DNA from: Chloroflexota bacterium
GTDB taxonomy: Bacteria > Chloroflexota > Anaerolineae > Anaerolineales > Villigracilaceae
Assembly: GCA_021414245.1 (NCBI GenBank)
Contig: JAIOOU010000015.1
Location: forward strand, 186,001-250,000
Length of the DNA: 64,000 nucleotides
Direction: 5' to 3'
The notes beneath the pieces are model-generated. The model worked only from the letters and a program-made list of their open reading frames with translations, made no database searches and was not told the DNA's origin. This document shows positions 48,658-57,530 of the stretch, one piece after another; positions within the stretch are counted from its first letter, which is position 1, and each line of letters opens with the position of its first letter. A program made the position numbers and the translations under genes.

Positions 48658-49845
48658 ATGGCTAGGATCCTCCTGACCGGTGGGCGCGCGCCCGCCACGC
48701 TTGAACTTGCCCGCGCATTCCACCGCGCAGGTCACACCATTTTCATGGCGGAGAGTTTGCGTGGACATTTGTCCCGGCCAAGCAATGTGATCAAAAGGAA
48801 TTTCCTGGTGCCGCCGCCGCGCCAGCAACCGGTCAATTTCATCAATGCACTCAAGGCCATCATCGTTGAAAATAAAATAGACATGCTCGTCCCGACCTGC
48901 GAGGAAGTCTTCTATGTGGCCATGGGCCGTGAAAAGCTGCCCTGTTTGGTCTTTGTCGACAGCATCAACAAGTTGAACGATCTTCACAACAAATGGAATT
49001 TCGTGGTCAATGCCGTCGGGCATGAACTGTTCATTCCCGAGACCATGCTGATCAAAAATCAGGATGACCTGCTGCATGCCTATTCCCAGTGGCGCCAGCT
49101 GGTCATCAAGCCTGTCTACTCGCGCTTCGCCACGCGGACCCTGATCCGGCCCACGCTTAAACAGGCCATGTCCACCCTGAAGTTCAACACGAAATCCGCA
49201 TGGATCGCGCAGGAATATATCCAGGGAAACCAGATCTGCACCTACAGCATCTGCCTGAACGGGCGCATCACCGCGCATGCAGCCTATCCCTCCACCTTCA
49301 CTGCGGGACAGGGCGCGGCGATTGCCTTTAAATCCGTCAACCGTCCCGAGATCTTCAAATGGATCAAGACCTTCGTGGAAAAGAATTCCTTTACCGGCCA
49401 GATCGCATTTGACTTTATTGAGGCGCCGGACGGTCTGTTGTATGCGCTTGAATGCAATCCCCGCACCACCAGCGGCGCACACCTGCTCGCCTCGCATCCC
49501 AACTTCTTTGAAGCCTTCATCAACCCGAACATCCTGAGCATCCTTCCCCAAAAAAACCATTCCGCCATGCTGGGCACCGCAATGATTTCCTATGGGCTGG
49601 TCGACGCCTTCAAGAGAAAAAAACTCCGCGACTGGTTTATGACCTTTCTGACCAGCAAGGATGTCATCTTTGATATCCGCGACCCCCTGCCCTATCTGCT
49701 TCAATTCAGGGGCATTTGGACATATCTGATGCTCGCGCGTGCGCAGAAGATCACCGCATTGGAAGCTTCCACGTTCGATATAGAGTGGAATGGGGAGAGT
49801 GTGGATTTCGAGGAGAAAACCTCGCCACGATCAGCACAAACATAA
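48658..49845 (+). CDS. ATP-grasp domain ligase
   Basis: 395 residues. The N-terminal Rossmann-like preATP-grasp part (RILLTGGRAPATLELARAFHRAGH) is followed by the ATP-grasp core: LVIKPVYSRFATRTLI, IAQEYIQGNQICTYSICLNGRI and the metal-binding IAFDFIEAPDGLLYALECNPRTTSG. Such enzymes form an amide or ester from a carboxylate through an acyl phosphate. It is the last gene of the ole-like run, 52 bases after oleA, with its own TATGAT box eight bases before the ATG and no good Shine-Dalgarno. It could join an amine to the pathway product. Substrates unknown. Confidence 0.85.
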   Translation: MARILLTGGRAPATLELARAFHRAGHTIFMAESLRGHLSRPSNVIKRNFLVPPPRQQPVNFINALKAIIVENKIDMLVPTCEEVFYVAMGREKLPCLVFVDSINKLNDLHNKWNFVVNAVGHELFIPETMLIKNQDDLLHAYSQWRQLVIKPVYSRFATRTLIRPTLKQAMSTLKFNTKSAWIAQEYIQGNQICTYSICLNGRITAHAAYPSTFTAGQGAAIAFKSVNRPEIFKWIKTFVEKNSFTGQIAFDFIEAPDGLLYALECNPRTTSGAHLLASHPNFFEAFINPNILSILPQKNHSAMLGTAMISYGLVDAFKRKKLRDWFMTFLTSKDVIFDIRDPLPYLLQFRGIWTYLMLARAQKITALEASTFDIEWNGESVDFEEKTSPRSAQT

Positions 49846-49860
49846 GATATCAGAAAACAA

Positions 49861-49895
49861 AAAAGAACACATCCTGAATGGATGTGTTCTTTTTT
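49861..49895. terminator. Bidirectional intrinsic terminator
   Basis: Perfect 14-bp inverted repeat (AAAAGAACACATCC and complement), 5-base loop, T-run; serves the ATP-grasp gene on plus and the tRNA-Ser(GCU) gene on minus. Confidence 0.93.
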
Positions 49896-49896
49896 G

Positions 49897-49988
49897 TGGC
49901 GGGGAGGGCGGGATTCGAACCCGCGACCGGTTTTAAAGCCGGCACTCACTTAGCAGGCGAGCCCATTCAGCCACTCTGGCACCTCCCC
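49897..49988 (-). tRNA. tRNA-Ser (anticodon GCU)
   Basis: 92 bases with encoded CCA. Acceptor GGGGAGG pairs CCTCCCC, the anticodon loop CTGCTAA reads AGC/AGU, the long variable arm contains GCCGGCTTTAAAACCGGT, and the T-arm is GCGGGTTCGAATCCCGC. All arms fit a class II tRNA. Confidence 0.96.
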
Positions 49989-50069
49989 AGTTTTTTGTAG
50001 TAGCGACTTTTATTCTGCGGCGAGTCGCACAAGGACAGTTGCTAAAGCTGTCACTACGGATATTTCGCC

Positions 50070-50157
50070 TGGCGGAGGGGGTGGGATTCGAACCCACGTT
50101 GGTGTGACCCAAACATGTTTTCAAGACATGCGCCATCGGCCGCTCGGCCACCCCTCC
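50070..50157 (-). tRNA. tRNA-Ser (anticodon UGA)
   Basis: 88 bases with encoded CCA. Acceptor GGAGGGG pairs CCCCTCC, the anticodon loop CTTGAAA reads UCN codons, the long variable arm contains TTGGGTCACACCAA, and the T-arm is GTGGGTTCGAATCCCAC. It lies 81 bases upstream of tRNA-Ser(GCU) on the same strand. The rest of 49846-50221 holds only terminator and promoter. Confidence 0.96.
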
Positions 50158-50185
50158 AGGCGAAAGCGATTTTACCATATATCAA

Positions 50186-50213
50186 TTGGCGGGGTGCTTT
50201 TCACCGCTATAAT
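50186..50213 (+). promoter_or_regulatory. Probable leaderless promoter of the FAD oxidoreductase gene
   Basis: TTGGCG (50186-50191), 16-base spacer, TATAAT (50208-50213), then only eight bases to ATG 50222; no ribosome-binding site. Confidence 0.65.
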
Positions 50214-50221
50214 CAACCTCA

Positions 50222-51733
50222 ATGGGACAACAAACGAAATATGATGTCATTGTCATTGGAGCGGGGATCGCCGGGCTGACTGCCGCGCTGCATCTGGTCG
50301 AACGCGGATTAAAGCCGTTGATCCTCGAAGCGGATGAACGCGTGGGCGGGCGTCTTTCAGGCGGGGAGGAAATAAAGATAAAGGACTGGAGCTTTCCCTC
50401 CGAACATGGCGTGCATGGCATCTGGTCCTCGTATGTGAATCTCAGGCACATGTTGAAACGGCACGGGGTCGTTTCGGAATTCGTCCCGGCCCGCGACGAG
50501 CAGTGGATCTATCGTACCGGCAATTCGGTGCGGCGCGTCCCGATCGGCAGGATGATCCGCGGAAGCATCATCCCCGCGCCTTTTCATTACATCCAGCTTT
50601 TCTTTTCAGCGCGCTTTTGGGGCATGTTAACCCTGCGCGACCTTTTATCGATCTTCAATGTCTGGTCCGTGCTGGTGATGGCCCTCGGCATTGACCCGTT
50701 TGTCGAGGACCAGCCGCTCGAAGGCTTGACCTTCGGAAAGGCGCTCAAAAACTGGGGACCTGCATTTCGTTCGCTATTCTTTGGTCTGACCCGAAACGGC
50801 CTGGCCACCGACCCCGACCAGGTCCCACTGGCGGGCTTCCTCGCCTTCCTGCGCTTCTACACGCTCATGCGCCGCGATGCCTGGGCATTTGAGTACCTTC
50901 CGGAAGGCGGCGGCCCGGTCTGCGAAAAACTATCCGCGAAGATCCTGGGACTCGGAGGCGAGATCAAATTCAAGTCCCGGGTGATGCGGATGGAAAAGAA
51001 TGGGGGTTGGATCGCACACTGGGAGCAGGATGGACTCCCCGGCAGTGACCATGCCCCCTTCATCATCCTCGCTTCTGACTCACCCGCAGCGGGCTCGATC
51101 ATCAAGAACAGCTTCCCTGCGGACAAATTCTTCTTCCCGCACGGGCTCGGCCACGCGGTGATCCGTTTGTGGTTTGACATCCAGCCCAGGCGCGGACCGG
51201 AGTCCGGCATGTTCAGCGGCGACTTCATCATGCATAATTTTTTCTGGCTGGAGAAAATTTACACGCCCTATAAACAATGGCACGAACAGACCGGCGGCTC
51301 GTGCATCGAGGTGCATGTCTACGGACCGCGCGAGGCGCTGGCCCAGCCGGATGCGATCCTGATCACCAATGTCATCACGGACCTGTACCGCGCCTTCCCC
51401 GAATTGAAAGGGCACTTGATCGTGCCGTATTTGCAGCGCAACGCAGCCACACACACCCTGCCGGAGATCGGCGCGCGCGGCACACATCTTGGGATCGAGA
51501 CACCCTGGGAAAATTTTTACTGCGCGGGAGATTGGGTGCGTCACGAAACGCCCGCCTTCTTTTTGGAACGCGCCTGTGTGACTGGCATGGAAGCCGCCAA
51601 TCGCGTGCTGACCGCGCGCGGATCGGAAACATGGGACATCAAATCCTCCCCGCCGCCTGAAGCGCTGGCCGCCTGGATCGAGAATTTGATGATGAAGGGT
51701 AGGAGGAATAGAAGGAAGAGGAGAATTATATAG
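50222..51733 (+). CDS. FAD-dependent oxidoreductase (amine oxidase / phytoene desaturase-like)
   Basis: 503 residues. The N-terminal dinucleotide-binding motif VIVIGAGIAGLTAALHL is followed by the ADERVGGRL segment (residues about 9-46), then FPSEHGVHGIW. The C-terminal FAD closure is WENFYCAGDWVRHETPAFFLERACVTGMEAANRVL. It belongs to the flavin amine oxidase/carotenoid desaturase superfamily, which dehydrogenates or isomerises amines and isoprenoids. No carotenoid gene is nearby to fix the substrate. A strong terminator follows. The C-terminus is very basic (KGRRNRRKRR), perhaps for membrane surface contact. Confidence 0.85.
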   Translation: MGQQTKYDVIVIGAGIAGLTAALHLVERGLKPLILEADERVGGRLSGGEEIKIKDWSFPSEHGVHGIWSSYVNLRHMLKRHGVVSEFVPARDEQWIYRTGNSVRRVPIGRMIRGSIIPAPFHYIQLFFSARFWGMLTLRDLLSIFNVWSVLVMALGIDPFVEDQPLEGLTFGKALKNWGPAFRSLFFGLTRNGLATDPDQVPLAGFLAFLRFYTLMRRDAWAFEYLPEGGGPVCEKLSAKILGLGGEIKFKSRVMRMEKNGGWIAHWEQDGLPGSDHAPFIILASDSPAAGSIIKNSFPADKFFFPHGLGHAVIRLWFDIQPRRGPESGMFSGDFIMHNFFWLEKIYTPYKQWHEQTGGSCIEVHVYGPREALAQPDAILITNVITDLYRAFPELKGHLIVPYLQRNAATHTLPEIGARGTHLGIETPWENFYCAGDWVRHETPAFFLERACVTGMEAANRVLTARGSETWDIKSSPPPEALAAWIENLMMKGRRNRRKRRII

Positions 51734-51770
51734 GAGCAGGATTTCTCTGCTATTGCTTTTTGAGCAAACC

Positions 51771-51803
51771 AAGAGACAATCACCTTTAAGGTGACTGTCT
51801 CTT
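51771..51803. terminator. Bidirectional intrinsic terminator
   Basis: 14-bp stem with one A-C mismatch (AAGAGACAATCACC vs GGTGACTGTCTCTT), 5-base loop, TTTT tail; between convergent genes. Confidence 0.88.
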
Positions 51804-51810
51804 TTATAAA

Positions 51811-52989
51811 CTAAATCACGCCCAATTTCTTCCCCACGGTCTTGAACGCTTCCAACCCTTTGTTCAGATCATCCTTGCTGTGGGAGGCAGAGATCATTAC
51901 CCTGATCCTGGCCTTGCCCTGCGGCACGGTCGGGAAGCCAAGCGCCATGGCGAAGACGCCCGCTTCGAACAACTCACGGCTGAACTGCTGAGCCAGCGGA
52001 GCCTCCCCAAGCATGACAGGAGTGATGGGGGTTTCACTCACGCCGGTATTGAATCCCAGGGTCTTCATTTCGGCCTTGAAGTATTTGGCATTCTCCCAAA
52101 GTTTGTCCACCAGCTGCGTGGAATCTTCGAGCACATCCACCGCCGCGAGGCAGGCCGCCGCATCCGGCACGGTCACCGCGGACGAGAACAGGAACGGGCG
52201 CCCGCGCTGGCGCAGCCAGTCAATGATGACGGCCTTGCCCGCGACGATCCCGCCGACCACTCCAAAGGCTTTGGACATGGTGCCCACTTCCACATCCACT
52301 TTTCCATGCAGGCCGAAGTGATCGACGATGCCGCGCCCGCCCTTGCCGAGCACGCCTTCGCCGTGCGCATCGTCCACCATCAACAGAATATCGTATTTCT
52401 TTGCCACATCGTAAATATCGGGCAGGGGCGCAATGTCACCATCCATGCTGAAGACACCGTCGGTCACGATCAACGCGCGCCGGTATTGACTCAAGTTCGC
52501 CTTGATCTGCTCCTCCAACGACTTCACATCGTTGTGCTCATAGGGAATGATCTTCGCGCCGGACAGCCGCGCACCGTCAATGATCGAGGCGTGATTTAAT
52601 CTGTCGGAAAAAATCACATCTTCCTTTCCAACCAATACAGGAATGGTGGCCAGATTGGCGGTAAAGCCCGATTGAAAGGTGATCGCGGCTTCCACACCCT
52701 TGAATTGCGCCAGGCGCTTTTCGAGTTCAACATGCAGGGACATGGTCCCGGCGATGGTGCGCACCGCCGCGGGGCCTACGCCCATCTCATCGAGGGATTT
52801 CTTGGCCGCAGCAACCAATGCGGGATGATTTGCCAGGCCCAGATAATTGTTCGAGCAAAAATTCAAAACCTTTTTTCCGTCCACGGTCAACCAGGCCCCC
52901 TGCGGCGAGCTGATGGTGCGGATGTTGTTGTACAGTCCCTGTGATTTCAGGGCATCGATCTCTTGCTGGATCCAATCAGTTTTCGACAT
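51811..52989 (-). CDS. kbl: Glycine C-acetyltransferase (2-amino-3-ketobutyrate CoA ligase)
   Basis: 392 residues, PLP-dependent alpha-oxoamine synthase. Kbl splits 2-amino-3-ketobutyrate with CoA to glycine and acetyl-CoA in threonine breakdown. PLP lysine is K240 (VGTMSKAFG); [21 protein letters not shown] and [17 protein letters not shown] are family motifs. AAGGAGAT precedes the start; a TATAAT on the minus strand (53024-53019) is the likely -10. The partner threonine dehydrogenase tdh is not adjacent, so a related role (KAPA synthase-type BioF, serine palmitoyltransferase) is less likely but not excluded. Confidence 0.88.
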   Translation of the reverse strand: MSKTDWIQQEIDALKSQGLYNNIRTISSPQGAWLTVDGKKVLNFCSNNYLGLANHPALVAAAKKSLDEMGVGPAAVRTIAGTMSLHVELEKRLAQFKGVEAAITFQSGFTANLATIPVLVGKEDVIFSDRLNHASIIDGARLSGAKIIPYEHNDVKSLEEQIKANLSQYRRALIVTDGVFSMDGDIAPLPDIYDVAKKYDILLMVDDAHGEGVLGKGGRGIVDHFGLHGKVDVEVGTMSKAFGVVGGIVAGKAVIIDWLRQRGRPFLFSSAVTVPDAAACLAAVDVLEDSTQLVDKLWENAKYFKAEMKTLGFNTGVSETPITPVMLGEAPLAQQFSRELFEAGVFAMALGFPTVPQGKARIRVMISASHSKDDLNKGLEAFKTVGKKLGVI

Positions 52990-53034
52990 GTGATCTCCTT
53001 GGTCAAGAATACAAAGCCATTATAGCGACAGAAT

Positions 53035-53071
53035 AAAAAAATGGACATCATGAATTCATCATGACATCCAT
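53035..53071 (-). terminator. Intrinsic terminator after the XPB-N-like gene
   Basis: Minus strand: 13-bp stem (ATGGATGTCATGA with TCATGATGTCCAT, two G-U pairs), 5-base loop, T6 run. Confidence 0.85.
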
Positions 53072-53073
53072 AC

Positions 53074-54696
53074 TCATTCGGGCGGCAGGTTCAGCATTTT
53101 CACCTCGGCCAGCAGCCCCAGCTCCGCCAGGGCCGCCAGAACTTTTTGGATGGCACCTTCCCTGACCACCACTGCGGTCGGGCTTAACAGCTCTCCCAAA
53201 AATTTTCCCGCCCTGGACTTGCGCATCTCCTCCACAATCTCGGGCCTGCTGACTCTTAGCACCAACAGACTCTCCACCCGGGCTTCGGTGCCATGCGTCT
53301 CCCATTGTTTGAGCGCCTTTACCAGCGCAGGCGGGACGGTCTCATGGGTGTGTTTCACCAGCAACGCCAGAAGCTGCTCAGCTTTCAGCCCCTGCTGCCT
53401 GGCTTGTGAGAGGGATTGGGCCGTCACCCGGTATCCATAATCATCCGGTTTTTCATCATCCCATTCGCAAAAGCGCGAGATCTGATAACGCACGGCTCTT
53501 GAAAAGAAACGGGGCACTGTGATCTTCCCATTCGAAGCAACCGTAAGCTTTCCCTTTTCATCCTTCTTTTCGATGACAGGTGAAAGGCGAAAGGCGGTCA
53601 CCAGACCGTTCTGCTCTGCGCAGGCCAAATCAGCCATGCCCAGCCAGTGCAGGGTCCGGATGAAATAGCGGATGAGCGCGCCGTCCACCTGGTCCCAATA
53701 TGCGAAACCGCGCAGATATTGCCCATCGGATTCACGCTTAATGAACCAGGAGTCATAGTCTCCGGCGGGGCGTTGATAATCCGGGAATTTTTCCTTGACC
53801 GCCCGGATAAAGGCCGGCAGGCTCCACCATTTTCCGGAAGGAATTGCGTCCGTCAGATCCATCAGGAATTCGCGCGTGACCAGCGGTTGATTCTTCCACT
53901 CGCCTTCACAAAGAATGCCGGGCACCAGGCGTAATTCGTCAAAGGTTTGCGAGGATTGCCATGCATTCACGAGCAGTTTCAAGGCATCCACCCGTGACGC
54001 TTCCAAAAATGTTTTTACAGCTTCGGCCTGGGGGGTATTTTTTCTAACGAGGCCGGCTGCTTCCATCAACTGTTGGAGTGCAGGAGCCTGCTCCTGCCTG
54101 TCCAATGGCAGGCCGTTGGACTCCAGATTTAATCGCAAGGCAGCAAGATAGGTCGTCGCATCATCAAGGATATGATCGGAAGCAGGCATCTCAAACGCCT
54201 TTTCCAGCGGAGTTGCGGGACGTCCAAGCGGCTCATTCCTCACCGCGGGCATTTCCCCATCCGTTTCAAGTTTAATTAATTCATACAGATCGTCCGGGAT
54301 ATAGGCAAATTCCTGTGCGCCTTTATCCGCGTTGAAGAAGGCTTTGGCAAGCAGGCTGCGATAAAAAAGAGTTTCGGCCGGCGAGACCGTTTTCAGATGC
54401 GGGCGTTCCCGGTCACGCCGGGCCTCGCCCATTTCCCGGATCTCGCCAAACTTTCGTGCGAAGGAAACCCATTCCATTTTGCCACCCGACTCCACCAGGG
54501 CGAACAGGGCGGCGCGTGCATCGGCCGGGAGAATGTCAATGGTCTCGCGCACAGGCTCAGGGTCCAGCACTGAAGCGGACAACTCCTGGGCGGCGGGATC
54601 CACTTCGCCGGATTCAAGTTTAAGGCCCCACAATCCGGCCACGATGCGGAGATGTCCAAGATCGTATTTGAGCAGGGTGCGATAAAGATCAGGCAT
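53074..54696 (-). CDS. Helicase-associated, XPB/Ssl2 N-terminal-like domain protein
   Basis: 540 residues. The C-terminal 150 residues (YRVTAQSLSQARQQGLKAEQLLALLVKH, then VPPALVKALKQWETHG and LLSPTAVVVREGAIQKVLAALAELGLL) match the bacterial XPB/Ssl2 N-terminal or helicase C-terminal-3 domain, normally found with or beside a DEAD-like XPB helicase. Here it stands alone: no Walker motifs and no helicase gene next to it. The N-terminal part is helical and of unknown fold. It may be a separate accessory subunit in DNA repair or transcription-coupled work. Confidence 0.75.
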   Translation of the reverse strand: MPDLYRTLLKYDLGHLRIVAGLWGLKLESGEVDPAAQELSASVLDPEPVRETIDILPADARAALFALVESGGKMEWVSFARKFGEIREMGEARRDRERPHLKTVSPAETLFYRSLLAKAFFNADKGAQEFAYIPDDLYELIKLETDGEMPAVRNEPLGRPATPLEKAFEMPASDHILDDATTYLAALRLNLESNGLPLDRQEQAPALQQLMEAAGLVRKNTPQAEAVKTFLEASRVDALKLLVNAWQSSQTFDELRLVPGILCEGEWKNQPLVTREFLMDLTDAIPSGKWWSLPAFIRAVKEKFPDYQRPAGDYDSWFIKRESDGQYLRGFAYWDQVDGALIRYFIRTLHWLGMADLACAEQNGLVTAFRLSPVIEKKDEKGKLTVASNGKITVPRFFSRAVRYQISRFCEWDDEKPDDYGYRVTAQSLSQARQQGLKAEQLLALLVKHTHETVPPALVKALKQWETHGTEARVESLLVLRVSRPEIVEEMRKSRAGKFLGELLSPTAVVVREGAIQKVLAALAELGLLAEVKMLNLPPE

Positions 54697-54796
54697 GAGA
54701 TGGGTTTAAAGGAAAACAGATAGACGGGTGCGCGTATTGTACCTGTCTATCTGTTTGGATGTCCACAGTTTACGGCTTTAGTGCAGGTTGTTCTGC

Positions 54797-56632
54797 CTAA
54801 ACATATTTTTCGCGCAGGACGGAGGAAATATAGTCCATGCTGGCAACGACGATTGCAATGGCGATCATCTGGGTGCTGGCGGCGCGGTAGTTAAGCAGGT
54901 TGATGTTCTGCTGGAGCAAAAAGCCGATTCCGCCGCCGCCCACAAACCCGATGATCGTGGACATGCGCACGTTGATGTCCCAGCGGTACATGGTATACGA
55001 GATGTAGGGCGGAATGATCTGCGGGATGACACCGTAGATGATCGTCTGCAGGCGATTGGCTCCCGTGGCTTGAATGGCCTCGAGCGGACCGGGCATAATG
55101 CTTTCGACCTGTTCGGAATACAACTTCGCCAGACTGACGATGGTATGCAGGCCAAGCGCCATCATGCCGGCAAATGGGCCGATGCCAACTGCTATGACGA
55201 AAACGATCGCCATGACCAGCGCTTCCACGGAGCGCAGGGCATTCAGAATGGTGCGGGTAATGCTATAGATCAGCATGCCGGTTGGAAGAGTATCTTTTGG
55301 CTTTGTAAATCCTGCCAGTAGAAGGCCCAAGCCGGCGCCCGTCAGAATGGGACCCCAAAAAGTATACTCAATGCGGCCGATCTGATAGAACCACTCCAGC
55401 ATCCAGCCGATCAGCCCGAAGACCGTGGCGCCTGCAACCGCTCCCAAAACAAAATTAATGACCTTGACCCGTTCAGCCGGGTTTTTCTCGGCGGCGCGTT
55501 GACCGATCTGTCCGAGAAAACTTCCCAGCGCGCCGCCTGTGGCAAGTGCGCCCAAAGCGGGTGTAATGATGCGCAGGATATCGCTCACCTGATACAGAAA
55601 GGCTGCCAAAAAGCCAAAGGCGCCCATGCCTTTTTCCATGCTTAAGCTGAGGCTGCTGGCCAGGCCGGCCAATTGGAAGAAACCATAAAATGCGAGCAGG
55701 ATCACAACGAACAAAACCAGAATGCGTGCCAGACGTTTGGAAGATGACGGGACGCTGATCTCCTCCTGCGGCAGGGCCCAGCGGAAGCCAAACCAGCACG
55801 CAATCGGAACCAGGATCACACTGACCAGGCTGACCGCCAGGTTATCAGATAAGGGAATGCTGAATCTGCCGATCCCGTTGACGATGTAATAGCCAAGTCC
55901 CATGCCGATCGGCCAGCCCAACACAGAAAGGGCCGCACTGGTCAACGGGCTGCGGACGGATTTCATCAGATTGCGGGCGGCGAGAAAACTGATCGGGAAG
56001 GCAAGAAAGGTTCCGGCGGTCGTGGCCAGCAGGGCCATGAATACCGTCTCAATGATCTTGTCCCAGGTGTCTTTTGCGTTTTGGGTAAAATGCGGCGCGC
56101 CAATATTCTCGCTGATGGTCACGCGGATATATTGGGGCGCGTTACTGGTGCGTTCGGGGATCAGGAACGGGGCCGTAAAATGTCCATCCCCATCGGTTGT
56201 AATGGATTCGCGGCCAAGTTCCACAATATTGGCCGGGTCATTCCCGGGCACGAATCGGATCGGACCTCCGGCATTGGCGGGAAAATTGAAACCCTCCACC
56301 AGAACCGTTTCGCCGGGATTCGCGCAGGCGGGTTCGATCGTGAGATAAGTTCTGGCGTTGTCCGCTTTGGGCAGGTTGGAGAGTTCATCAGCTGCAGGGC
56401 ACGGAATATACAAAGGCGCATTGACGATGACCTGTTCCTGCTCATAACCGATGATGTCTGGCTGCGCCAGGGTGCGGGTGACACGCGTCAGGCTTTCCTG
56501 GCGCCTTTCACTCCGCAATTCCTGGAGATCGACCTTGGTGACATCAAAACCATATGCATAAATGAATAAACCCAGCAAAACAGCCAGGCCGATCTGAATG
56601 GATTTCCAGGGTGATGATTTTTTATTATTCAT
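54797..56632 (-). CDS. phnE: Phosphonate/phosphite ABC transporter permease PhnE with extra N-terminal extracytoplasmic region
   Basis: 611 residues, more than twice the usual PhnE length of about 270. After a first helix (about 12-30) comes an outside domain (about 35-190) with cysteines and an IPT/Ig-like section (ACANPGETVLVEGFNFPANAGGPIRFVPGNDP). Around residue 200 the permease begins (TVFMALLATTAGTFLAFPISFLAARNL); a membrane insertion interrupts it before the EAA-type loop (GANRLQTIIYGVIPQIIPPYISYTMYRWD). Three bases after phnC on the same strand. The permease role is clear; the extra domains may dock the binding protein. Confidence 0.88.
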   Translation of the reverse strand: MNNKKSSPWKSIQIGLAVLLGLFIYAYGFDVTKVDLQELRSERRQESLTRVTRTLAQPDIIGYEQEQVIVNAPLYIPCPAADELSNLPKADNARTYLTIEPACANPGETVLVEGFNFPANAGGPIRFVPGNDPANIVELGRESITTDGDGHFTAPFLIPERTSNAPQYIRVTISENIGAPHFTQNAKDTWDKIIETVFMALLATTAGTFLAFPISFLAARNLMKSVRSPLTSAALSVLGWPIGMGLGYYIVNGIGRFSIPLSDNLAVSLVSVILVPIACWFGFRWALPQEEISVPSSSKRLARILVLFVVILLAFYGFFQLAGLASSLSLSMEKGMGAFGFLAAFLYQVSDILRIITPALGALATGGALGSFLGQIGQRAAEKNPAERVKVINFVLGAVAGATVFGLIGWMLEWFYQIGRIEYTFWGPILTGAGLGLLLAGFTKPKDTLPTGMLIYSITRTILNALRSVEALVMAIVFVIAVGIGPFAGMMALGLHTIVSLAKLYSEQVESIMPGPLEAIQATGANRLQTIIYGVIPQIIPPYISYTMYRWDINVRMSTIIGFVGGGGIGFLLQQNINLLNYRAASTQMIAIAIVVASMDYISSVLREKYV

Positions 56633-56635
56633 GGC

Positions 56636-57388
56636 TTACCCAACCCGCTCGGCATCGCGCCCGTAAATATCCTTGAATTTTTTATCATCGATATCGCGGG
56701 GGTGACCTTCAAAGACAAGCTGGCCCTGGTTGAGGGCGATCACGCGATCTGCATAACGATGCACCAGATCGAGGAAGTGCAAACTGCACAGGACTGTCAC
56801 TCCATCCGTCTTGTTGATCTCTTCGAGATGTTTCATGATGCTGTGCGCAAGGACGGGGTCCAGGCTGGCGACCGGTTCATCGGCCAGGATCATGTTCGGG
56901 TCCTGCATAAGCGCGCGCGCGATCCCCACCCGCTGCTGCTGGCCGCCGCTTAATTCGTCCGCGCGGTGATCAGCCTTGTCGGCGATCCCCACCCGTTCAA
57001 GTTGTTTTACCGCTTTTTCCAGATCCTCCCTGGGAAAACGGTTCAACAGGCTCCAGGCTGGGTTGACATAACCCAGCCGCCCGGCCAGCACATTGGTGAT
57101 GACCTTGGACCGGTGCACCAGGTTGAAATGCTGAAATACCATGCCGATCTTGCGCCGGATGCGCCGCATTTCCTCCGGGGAGGCGGCGGTGATATCCTCA
57201 CCATCCCATAAAATTTGACCGGCGGTCGGGTCGATCAAACGGTTGATGCAGCGCAACAATGTTGATTTCCCGGATCCGCTCAAACCAATCACGGCCAGGA
57301 ATTGCCCTTTGGGGACTTCAAAGGAGACATTATCCAGCGCCTTGACCCCCCCTTCATAGATTTTGGTTAGATTTTTTACCTGGAGCAT
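56636..57388 (-). CDS. phnC: Phosphonate/phosphite ABC transporter ATP-binding protein PhnC
   Basis: 250 residues from ATG 57388; the frame extends 73 codons upstream without coding character or ribosome site. Walker [11 protein letters not shown]-loop FQHFNL, signature [15 protein letters not shown], Walker [14 protein letters not shown], and the PhnC-typical start [22 protein letters not shown] with [10 protein letters not shown]. Powers PhnE for import of phosphonate-type compounds bound by PhnD. Gene order D-C-E is a known arrangement. No C-P lyase or phosphite dehydrogenase genes are in the window. Confidence 0.94.
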   Translation of the reverse strand: MLQVKNLTKIYEGGVKALDNVSFEVPKGQFLAVIGLSGSGKSTLLRCINRLIDPTAGQILWDGEDITAASPEEMRRIRRKIGMVFQHFNLVHRSKVITNVLAGRLGYVNPAWSLLNRFPREDLEKAVKQLERVGIADKADHRADELSGGQQQRVGIARALMQDPNMILADEPVASLDPVLAHSIMKHLEEINKTDGVTVLCSLHFLDLVHRYADRVIALNQGQLVFEGHPRDIDDKKFKDIYGRDAERVG

Positions 57389-57475
57389 GGCGGTCTCTCG
57401 CAATCTTGTAAAAGATGTTGTACCTTGTGCTTTCCCCCCAATTATAAAGAATAAAAAGAATTTTAGATAAAGGCG

Positions 57476-57509
57476 ATTTCGGGCAGGGGGTGTTCTCCCT
57501 GCCCGAAAT
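57476..57509 (-). terminator. Hairpin between phnD and phnC
   Basis: Perfect 13-bp stem (ATTTCGGGCAGGG and complement), 8-base loop. No strong U-run follows on the minus strand, so it probably stabilises the phnD message or partly terminates, giving more binding protein than transporter. Confidence 0.65.
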
Positions 57510-57530
57510 GTTACTGCAATTTGAAAAATA

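Noticed and set aside
48595-49704. 369-codon open frame on the minus strand
   Set aside because: Antisense to the ATP-grasp gene, no recognisable family, composition of a frame shadow.
43028-49845. Reading the cluster as ordinary fatty acid synthesis or carotenoid genes
   Set aside because: No acyl-carrier protein, fabD/F/G set or isoprenoid genes are present; OleC motifs HRMGDVGY and CGRKSHRV argue for the ole-type pathway.
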